From assembly GCF_000297435.1 (NCBI RefSeq), contig NZ_CAIP01000421.1:1-45198 (forward strand): 45,198 nucleotides of DNA, read 5' to 3'. The first letter of the stretch is position 1. Each line of letters starts with the position of its first letter. Position numbers and translations under genes: made by a program. The notes under the pieces were generated by a model, which worked only from the letters and a program-made list of their open reading frames with translations, did not search any database and was not told the origin of the DNA. Positions 39,719-45,198 of this stretch are shown here, in pieces. This stretch comes from Microcystis sp. T1-4. GTDB lineage: Bacteria > Cyanobacteriota > Cyanobacteriia > Cyanobacteriales > Microcystaceae.

Positions 39719-39986
39719 TATTGGTCGTTATTCGGGTTGTGCTGTAACTCCAAACTCATCTGAGCGTTGAGGAGGCGTTTCCTGACGGAAGGAGGGGATG
39801 TCCCTATTGTCCCAGGTGAATCGCTGCCAGGGAGCAAAATCTAAAGATTTAGTAAAATGTAGCGTAGGATACTGTTATGGGGGGAGTGTGTGTGTCGTTG
39901 CTTTTAATACTATTTTAGGGTTGGGTAAGACTATTGCTTAACCCGACCTACGCAAGCAGCAAACTCCTTAAAGGATAAAGGTAAAA

Positions 39987-40682
39987 ATGAACAGACTTAA
40001 TCGAGCATTGATATTGAGCTTAGGTCTTACGGTAGTTTCTGGTGCCTTAGCTTCTAAACCTGTACAAGCAGCTTTAATTTCATTTAACGATACCACTCTA
40101 GGGAACGGATCATTCTCCTGGTTACAGCCAGGATTTACACTCTCAGCATCAGCATCGTCTGGAGGAGTGCTTTCAAGCCTACCTTCTGGTGAATTTGCAG
40201 GCCTTTGGATTTCCCAGTCACAAACGGCATCAGGCGTTTATACGCTAACATTTTCTCAGTCAGTTACTTTAGCAGAATTTCAATTTGATGCTCTTAGTGG
40301 AAATGGTCCTCTTCCTGTTGAGACAATTGGTAGCTTTAGTATCTCCTCTGGTTTGCCTGCATTAAGCTATGTAAACCTACAGAACACTGTGTTTGATGGG
40401 AGTACAATCACTCAAGTAACTGGAGTGGACAATGGCAAAGGTATCTTGACTGTAACAAGTGCCTCACCCTTCACTTCTTTATCTTTTGTTCATAGTCAAA
40501 ACCCAGGTCAAAATGGTTTTGTTATTGAGAGAGTTACAGTTGACACGACAGTCACGACGATACCTGAATCTTCCTCTACCTTCGGACTGATCGCCCTCGG
40601 TACTCTAGGCGCAGCCTCAACCCTCAAGCGTAAACTGAAGTCCTCTAAATCCACCGGAAAAGAAACCACAAAAGTTGGCTAA
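39987..40682 (+). CDS. PEP-CTERM-type exported protein
   Basis: A 231-aa secreted protein. The N-terminal signal peptide is LILSLGLTVVSGALASKPVQ AAL with cleavage near residue 28. The middle is a beta-rich, serine/threonine-rich domain without recognised fold. The C-terminus IPESSSTFGLIALGTLGAAS and TLKRKLK is the PEP-CTERM sorting signal (P-E-S, hydrophobic span, basic tail). Such proteins are processed by exosortase and often link to extracellular matrix or polysaccharide. It is the last gene of the accessory patch and stands alone. Confidence 0.85.
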   Translation: MNRLNRALILSLGLTVVSGALASKPVQAALISFNDTTLGNGSFSWLQPGFTLSASASSGGVLSSLPSGEFAGLWISQSQTASGVYTLTFSQSVTLAEFQFDALSGNGPLPVETIGSFSISSGLPALSYVNLQNTVFDGSTITQVTGVDNGKGILTVTSASPFTSLSFVHSQNPGQNGFVIERVTVDTTVTTIPESSSTFGLIALGTLGAASTLKRKLKSSKSTGKETTKVG

Positions 40683-40879
40683 ATTGCTTCTAAAAATACG
40701 ACCATTGCCACCCCTTTATTCAGTCAGACCAAGTTTAGAGTAAAACTCGTAGGTTGGGTTGACGCAAGGAAACCCAACAACTTCCCGGAATATTTTCACA
40801 ATCTTGGTTGGGTTTCGCCTTTTGAGCCGATTGGTAATACCTGCTCAATAATGATAGCTCAATCCAACCCACGGCCTTA
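40683..40879. other. Repeat-bearing gap
   Basis: Contains a GTAGGTTGGGTTGACGCAAG / AAACCCAAC palindromic repeat near 40748-40780 and another TTGGTTGGGTTTCGC at 40807, related to the repeats at 2760-2822 and 39914-39953. No gene. Confidence 0.6.
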
Positions 40880-40945
40880 TCTTTACATTAGCCAGAAGGG
40901 GGATATCCGTATCAGCAGGGTGGGTTAGGAGACAGGAGTGGGGAG
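40880..40945. repeat. 66-bp direct repeat, right copy
   Basis: TCTTTACATTAGCCAGAAGG then GGGATATCCGTATCAGCAGG and GTGGGTTAGGAGACAGGAGT; three substitutions relative to 37823-37888. Together the copies bracket the accessory patch. Confidence 0.9.
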
Positions 40946-41015
40946 ATGGGGAGTTTTTTGCTGTGAACAGTAAACAGTAATCAATGAACTGAAAACTAAA
41001 ATCTGATCACTGTAA

Positions 41016-41969
41016 TTAGGAATCAACTTGACTAAGAGAGGAACGTCTTTTAAAAGGCATTATTTTTTTGATTAATTCAGGTGTAATTAAGCCTTGGGGA
41101 TAAAAAATTGTTCCCAAAACGATTAAAATTCCAAAAATAATCAAACGACCATCGCGCAAGAAATTCCCCAACCAAATTGGTAAACCATTCACGCCGCCGA
41201 GGGCGCGTAAAACTTCGGGCAAAGCAGTTAAAACAATGCCTCCCACCACCGGACCGACAAAAGTTCTTGAACCACCAATTAAAACAAAAGCCAAGAAAAT
41301 AATACTAGAATCAAAGGTTCCTTGACGGGAATTCCAAGTATTGAGAAAATGGGCGCTTACCGCTCCCACCACTGCCGCTAAAACTGCCCCGAAAGTGAAG
41401 GATAAAACTTTGTGATAGGTGGGATTAATTCCCATGGCCGCAGCTGCCAATTCATCGGCACGAATGGCATTAAATGCCCGACCAATTTTGATGTTTTCTA
41501 ACCGGTAGAGAAACAGCATAGTTAGGAATAAGAGGGGCAAAGCCAGCCAAAGGTAGCCTAATTGAGTGGTGAAAGGTTGGGGGATGGCGAAAATACCGAC
41601 CGCACCGCCGGTTATCTCGAGATTAAGGGCAATAATTCTCAAAATTTCTACCCAGGCGATTGTGGCAATAGCTAAATAAATACCTCGCAAACGGAGAACA
41701 GGAATACCTAAAATTATGGCTAATATTCCCGCAATAATGCCAGCAATTAACATTTCTAAAAAGACCAAAGCCAGGGGATAATTGCCACCGGTATTAGTAA
41801 AAACTTTCGTGGAAAGAATGGCGGCCACATAACCCCCTAAAGCGTAAAAACCGGGGGTTGCTAAGGATAATTGACCGGCCATTAAGGGCAGATAAACTGA
41901 AATGCCTAAGCTGGCTCCAAATATCATTGAAACAATTAAAAAACCATAGGTGGTAAAAAAATCAGCCAT
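41016..41969 (-). CDS. livM: Branched-chain amino-acid ABC transporter permease (LivM family)
   Basis: A 317-aa inner-membrane permease with about nine spans. LivM features are the N-terminal LPLMAGQLSLATPGFYALGGY, the loop RLRGIYLAIATIAWVEILR, RNIxxGRAFxAIRxDExAAxAMGIN (here ENIKIGRAFNAIRADELAAA AMGIN) for the ATPase contact, and LGGxxTFxGPVVGG. No substrate-binding protein, LivH or ATPase genes are next to it, so the other parts of the importer lie elsewhere, a usual cyanobacterial situation (N-I neutral amino-acid system has dispersed genes). Substrate assignment beyond hydrophobic/neutral amino acids is not possible. Confidence 0.88.
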   Translation of the reverse strand: MADFFTTYGFLIVSMIFGASLGISVYLPLMAGQLSLATPGFYALGGYVAAILSTKVFTNTGGNYPLALVFLEMLIAGIIAGILAIILGIPVLRLRGIYLAIATIAWVEILRIIALNLEITGGAVGIFAIPQPFTTQLGYLWLALPLLFLTMLFLYRLENIKIGRAFNAIRADELAAAAMGINPTYHKVLSFTFGAVLAAVVGAVSAHFLNTWNSRQGTFDSSIIFLAFVLIGGSRTFVGPVVGGIVLTALPEVLRALGGVNGLPIWLGNFLRDGRLIIFGILIVLGTIFYPQGLITPELIKKIMPFKRRSSLSQVDS

Positions 41970-42383
41970 ATTTTCAGTGAGCGGTTATTGGGGGCTTCAG
42001 TTAGGGGAGTCAATTAGCTAATTTTATCACCGTTCTCTCCCACCTCATTCTCCGGTAATTCTCGAAATTATCATAATTTTTTACTTGGCACTTTTCCTAT
42101 ATGGTAGCGTTCGCCACCTTAAAAGCAGACGGGATGATCGATGATGGGAAAAAGTATCTTTCTTAACTTTGTCTGGGAAAAAATTCAGGGGAATTTATGA
42201 AACAGCAGCATTGGTTACTCGGACTCCTACGGCTGAATTTCCCGATAAAATGGCAGTAGCGAGCGAAAAAGTCCTAGAAGCTGAGGATATTATCAGTTTT
42301 ACCCCAGAAGCAATCCATCAGGTCGAGGCAATCGGTCAGGAACCGGTAATGTGGTTTTAAACGTTTTCAATTCGATCCTCTCA
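41970..42383. other. Gene-poor interval upstream of the repeat element
   Basis: Contains the livM upstream region and a low-confidence 63-codon frame (42169-42360, TTG start) discussed under rejected items. No RNA gene or clear promoter recognised. Confidence 0.5.
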
Positions 42384-42530
42384 CTAATTAGGTAGCTGGT
42401 TATAATTAAATTAAAAATGGATTTTAGGTTCGATCCCCCCTGCCCCCCTTGATAAGGGGGGTGCCGATCCCCCCTTAATCCCCCCTTGATAAGGGGGGTA
42501 TCTGACAACTTTTAACGCCTACCTAATTAG
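42384..42530. mobile_element. MITE-like element, CTAATTAGGTAG ends
   Basis: A 147-bp element with a perfect 12-bp terminal inverted repeat CTAATTAGGTAG (42384-42395) / CTACCTAATTAG (42519-42530). The interior has the tandem-like CCCCCCTTGATAAGGGGGG and ATCCCCCCTTAATCCCCCCT palindromes, and GTCAGATACCCCCC in reverse, matching the 29227 element. Non-coding. Confidence 0.75.
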
Positions 42531-42635
42531 GTTAGAGAAATGATAGATAAATGAGAGGATCATGAGAGAAATATGAAAGTTTTTTGGGGAAAAATTAGTT
42601 AAGATAAGGGGAAATTAAAGGATAAACAACTATAG

Positions 42636-43208
42636 ATGTTTACTTCACTCGAACTTTTAACCACTTCCTTTGTTGCCGTGGGATTAGCCGCCGATGCCGT
42701 GGCCGTTTCTCTGACCAGTGGCCTGATGATTCGTCATATTCATGTTAATAAGGCTCTGAAAATTGCTTTGTTTTTTGGGGGATTTCAAGCGATTATGCCG
42801 ATGATTGGTTGGGGGATCGGCCTAACCTGTCGCGATTTCCTCGCCTCTTTTGACCATTGGATCGCTTTTATTATTTTAGGGGCGATCGGCAGTAAAATGA
42901 TCTACGAAGCTGTTCAAAATGACGACGAAGAAAAAAAATTTAATCCTCTAGATTGCTATACTTTAATCGGATTAGCGATCGCTACTAGCATCGATGCTTT
43001 GGTAGTTGGTTTGGGTTTATCGATGATTAAAACTCCCTTACTTTTAGCTTGCACTGTCATTGGTTTTATTACCTTTGCTTTATGTTTTATAGCTGTTTTT
43101 ATCGGGCATAAATTCGGTAATTTATTTAGTCAAAAGGTGGAAATTCTCGGCGGTTTAGTTTTAATATTAATCGGCAGTAAAATCCTCATTGAACATTTAA
43201 TTGCCTAG
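42636..43208 (+). CDS. mntP: Manganese efflux pump, MntP family
   Basis: A 190-aa membrane protein with six spans. MntP (DUF204) motifs are ADAVAVSLTSGL and FGGFQAIMPMIGW in the first half, and ATSIDALVVGLGLS and FIGHKFGNLF in the second, each half with its conserved aspartate in a span; the internal symmetry is that of the family. It exports Mn2+ (in cyanobacteria homologues may act at other membranes). It converges with queC, 26 bp apart. A 5' MITE lies about 105 bp upstream. Confidence 0.9.
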   Translation: MFTSLELLTTSFVAVGLAADAVAVSLTSGLMIRHIHVNKALKIALFFGGFQAIMPMIGWGIGLTCRDFLASFDHWIAFIILGAIGSKMIYEAVQNDDEEKKFNPLDCYTLIGLAIATSIDALVVGLGLSMIKTPLLLACTVIGFITFALCFIAVFIGHKFGNLFSQKVEILGGLVLILIGSKILIEHLIA

Positions 43209-43234
43209 ATTATCTCCATTTTTCACTATCCTCC

Positions 43235-43927
43235 CTATTTTCCCCGGCTGTTTTTCAACAGGGCAGTGGCTAATTCGGGATAACCGGCCTCAATTAAAGC
43301 CTGATCTCTGATGCGACAGGAATCGCATAAACCGCAGGGTTCAACTTCTCCTTGATAACAAGACCAAGTATCAGCAATGGGAACCCCTAAACTAACGGCA
43401 CGACGGACGATATCTACCTTACTATCCATCACCAAAGGGGCAATTAATTGGGGTGCTTTCCCTTCTAAACCCGCTTTCGATGATAAATTAGCTAAAGTTT
43501 GAAAGGCATCTAAATACTCGGGACGACAATCGGGATAACCGGAATAATCCACCGCATTAATTCCTAAATATATCGCCTCCGCTTCCCTTGCTTCCGCTAA
43601 AGAAAGAGCGATCGAAATAAAAACTGTATTTCTCCCCGGCACATAGGTAATCGGGATAATATTCGGGTTAATTCCCTCTTGGGGAATAGCAATAGATTGA
43701 TCGGTTAAAGCGGAACCTCCCCACAAAGATAGATTGACTTCGATCAGATGATGTTCTTTAATATCGAGAAAATTAGCAATTTTTTTCGCCGCCGCTAATT
43801 CACGCTCGTGTCTTTGTCCATAACGAAAGGAAAGGGCAATTAATTGATAACCAGCCGCTAAAGCGATCGCTGCTGTTGTCGCTGAATCTAATCCCCCAGA
43901 AAGTAAAATAATCGCCTTTTTTGTCAT
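43235..43927 (-). CDS. queC: 7-cyano-7-deazaguanine synthase
   Basis: A 230-aa enzyme that makes preQ0 from 7-carboxy-7-deazaguanine for queuosine. The PP-loop is LLSGGLDSATTAAIAL, followed by FRYGQRHERELAAA and YVPGRNTVFISIAL. The zinc site is near the C-terminus: CYQGEVEPCGLCDSC, with four cysteines. ATG 43927 shares a base with the stop of the upstream retropepsin-like gene (TAATG), so the three genes from 44603 down form one operon. Confidence 0.96.
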   Translation of the reverse strand: MTKKAIILLSGGLDSATTAAIALAAGYQLIALSFRYGQRHERELAAAKKIANFLDIKEHHLIEVNLSLWGGSALTDQSIAIPQEGINPNIIPITYVPGRNTVFISIALSLAEAREAEAIYLGINAVDYSGYPDCRPEYLDAFQTLANLSSKAGLEGKAPQLIAPLVMDSKVDIVRRAVSLGVPIADTWSCYQGEVEPCGLCDSCRIRDQALIEAGYPELATALLKNSRGK

Positions 43928-44289
43928 TATCCTAATGTCACCTGTGTTTGTTGATAATTAGCTACTAAGATAAATTGTTTGAGCCACCGCGAACCTAACA
44001 AAATCTCCTTAATTGCCTCCCCTGCAAAGACGGGAATTTCGTATTCCTGACCATCAATTCTTACTCTGCCTAAATATATATCAAAAAATGCTTCTCCTTG
44101 AGCGGTTATCAATTTATTTTGTCGCAAAAAACGCCAATCAAGACTGTCAGCATCTTGACTATTTATGGCTAAAAACTCGGTAAAACCCGTATCCAGCATA
44201 ACTTCTGCGGGTAGAATCAATCCATCATCGCCAACTAAATCGATATCAAAATAAATTTGTCCTTTGGTTCCAAATCTCCCTTCAATCAT
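43927..44289 (-). CDS. Retropepsin-like aspartic-protease-fold protein
   Basis: A 120-aa single-domain protein with VMLDTGFTEF at 30-39 (the DTG catalytic motif, Asp33), flanked by the strand PAEVMLDTGF and the C-terminal EILLGSRWLKQFILV, typical of clan AA peptidases with one active-site aspartate per subunit; activity would need a dimer. It overlaps the upstream 105-aa gene by 4 bp (ATGA) and the queC start by 1 bp. Target unknown. Confidence 0.82.
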   Translation of the reverse strand: MIEGRFGTKGQIYFDIDLVGDDGLILPAEVMLDTGFTEFLAINSQDADSLDWRFLRQNKLITAQGEAFFDIYLGRVRIDGQEYEIPVFAGEAIKEILLGSRWLKQFILVANYQQTQVTLG

Positions 44290-44603
44290 ATTCTGCCACT
44301 AACTCCAGTTTCATTAATGCCAAAGATATGATGGATTTTGTCGGGATATTTTGCCCTTGCTTTTTTACTGGCCACTTCTTGATCGGGATCGATAAAATAA
44401 TCGCCGCTATCGGGTTCGATCGCAATGTACCAACCATAATAATGTTTCATTAACCGGGGCTGTAAACTCTGAAAAATCGGCCAACAACGATGATAAAATT
44501 CTAATTGTCGGGCGCGATGTTTGGCCTTTTCTTCCTCTGTAGATTGAATCTCCGGAAAAACTCGACCACGACGCACTACTCGTTCAGAATTGTTGTTAGA
44601 CAT
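44286..44603 (-). CDS. Small protein upstream of the retropepsin-like gene
   Basis: A 105-aa charged protein. The visible landmarks are EIQSTEEEKAKHRARQLEFY, then HRCWPIFQSLQPRLMKHYYG and WYIAIEPDSGDYFIDPDQEV, ASKKARAKYPDKIHHIFGIN. The YYGWYIAIEPDSGDYFID then A-KYPDK-I-F-I order is seen in short cyanobacterial proteins that regularly precede retropepsin-like genes, so the two may form a unit of unknown function. The genes overlap by 4 bp. Downstream queC is unrelated in function. A heptamer array begins 36 bp upstream of its start. Confidence 0.72.
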   Translation of the reverse strand: MSNNNSERVVRRGRVFPEIQSTEEEKAKHRARQLEFYHRCWPIFQSLQPRLMKHYYGWYIAIEPDSGDYFIDPDQEVASKKARAKYPDKIHHIFGINETGVSGRI

Positions 44604-44638
44604 AGTATTTGACCTCTTGTTAGTAAATTAGGGGTTGG

Positions 44639-44792
44639 GAATTATGAATTATGAATTATGAATTATGAATTATGAATTATGAATTATGAATTATGAATTA
44701 TGAATTATGAATTATGAATTATGAATTATGAATTATGAATTATGAATTATGAATTATGAATTATGAATTATGAATTATGAATTATGAATTAT
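44639..44792. repeat. Heptanucleotide array, 22 x GAATTAT
   Basis: A perfect 154-bp array of 22 copies of the 7-bp unit GAATTAT with no variant unit, ending in a partial copy and a GTGGGGAG tract. Same unit as at 6860-6943 and 37891-37920. No coding potential. Confidence 0.97.
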
Positions 44793-44921
44793 GAATTGGG
44801 GAGTGGGGAGAATAAATAAAAAGTAATCTCCTGACTTGAAAGAGGGTGTAGGGTGTAGGGTGTGGGGTGTAGGGAAGGAAACCTCTTTCATCTGTGGGGG
44901 TGAAAATTTTTTCATCGAGAC

Positions 44922-45198
44922 TGACTCCTGATAACTGATAACTGATAACTGACTCCTGATAACTGATAACTGATAACTGATAACTGATAACTGATAACTG
45001 ATAACTGACTCCTGATAACTGATAACTGACTCCTGATAACTGATAACTGATAACTGATAACTGATAACTGATAACTGATAACTGATAACTGATAACTGAT
45101 AACTGATAACTGACTCCTGATAACTGATAACTGATAACTGATAACTGACTCCTGATAACTGATAACTGATAACTGATAACTGATAACTGATAACTGAT
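44922..45198. repeat. Heptanucleotide array, TGATAAC with TGACTCC variants
   Basis: About 39 units of 7 bp to the end of the window. TGATAAC is dominant and TGACTCC is a second 7-bp unit inserted at irregular places (first at 44922, again 28 bp on). The register is never lost, so the variants came from within the array by unit replacement. Truncated by the window edge. Confidence 0.96.

Noticed and set aside
42169..42360. 63-codon plus-strand ORF with TTG start
   Set aside because: No family pattern and no ribosome site; possibly a gene remnant, but I cannot support a feature.
44639..45198. Possible CRISPR array
   Set aside because: Contiguous 7-bp units with no unique spacers; these are short tandem repeats.

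Overview
The window is cyanobacterial chromosome, most likely Microcystis or a close relative. The evidence is the presence of petN, ycf35, ycf46, a GUN4-domain kinase, a BgtB-type fused binding-protein/permease, DUF3318 and DUF4278, together with scattered GCGATCGC (HIP1) octamers and very many short repeats (heptanucleotide arrays, MITE-like inverted-repeat elements, REP-like palindromes). That repeat load is what suggests Microcystis; the genus call is an inference.

Layout. 1-2.2 kb: a partial NB-ARC/TPR STAND protein and a small upstream partner that share a C-terminal/N-terminal motif. 2.2-3.55 kb: repeat-rich DNA and a RelE/ParE-type toxin-antitoxin pair followed by an attC-like site. 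3.55-6.8 kb: a methyltransferase and an RHH-ycf46-ycf35 gene group. 7-9.5 kb: divergent bgtA/bgtB amino-acid transporter. 9.8-15.1 kb: ftsQ, ftsZ, thiD and a coiled-coil protein on the minus strand, then a C-terminal processing protease. 15.2-17.9 kb: tRNA-Gln, AI-2E permease family protein, FHA protein, DUF4278 protein. 18-19.9 kb: an AAA ATPase/DUF4276 pair whose second gene has been re-ended by a MITE. 20.1-22.9 kb: geranylgeranyl-reductase-family flavoprotein, aroB and a membrane protein. 22.9-23.6 kb: an IS605-type remnant, petN and a small membrane protein. 23.8-28.3 kb: SbcD-like nuclease, Ser/Thr kinase-GUN4, anti-sigma kinase and a STAS-glycosyltransferase fusion. 28.4-34.9 kb: DUF3318, RNase D, double CAP lipoprotein, GAF protein, lnt and small membrane proteins. 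35.4-37.8 kb: a ClpC-type chaperone. 37.8-40.9 kb: an accessory patch between 66-bp direct repeats, holding broken toxin-antitoxin genes, DUF6883/DUF4926/DUF2283 genes and a PEP-CTERM protein. 41-44.6 kb: LivM-type permease, MntP, QueC, a retropepsin-like protein and a partner. 44.6-45.2 kb: two heptanucleotide arrays running off the end.

How the genes work together. Most of the window is housekeeping: cell division (ftsQ, ftsZ), cofactor and aromatic biosynthesis (thiD, aroB, queC), envelope (lnt, ctp, CAP lipoprotein, STAS-glycosyltransferase), photosynthesis (petN) and transport (bgtAB, livM, mntP). Between these lie conflict and mobile modules in different stages of integrity. The points most worth following are the STAND/partner motif pair, the attC-like site behind an intact toxin-antitoxin pair, the MITE that rewrites the end of a DUF4276 protein, and the toxin gene broken by a frameshift plus two perfect palindromes.
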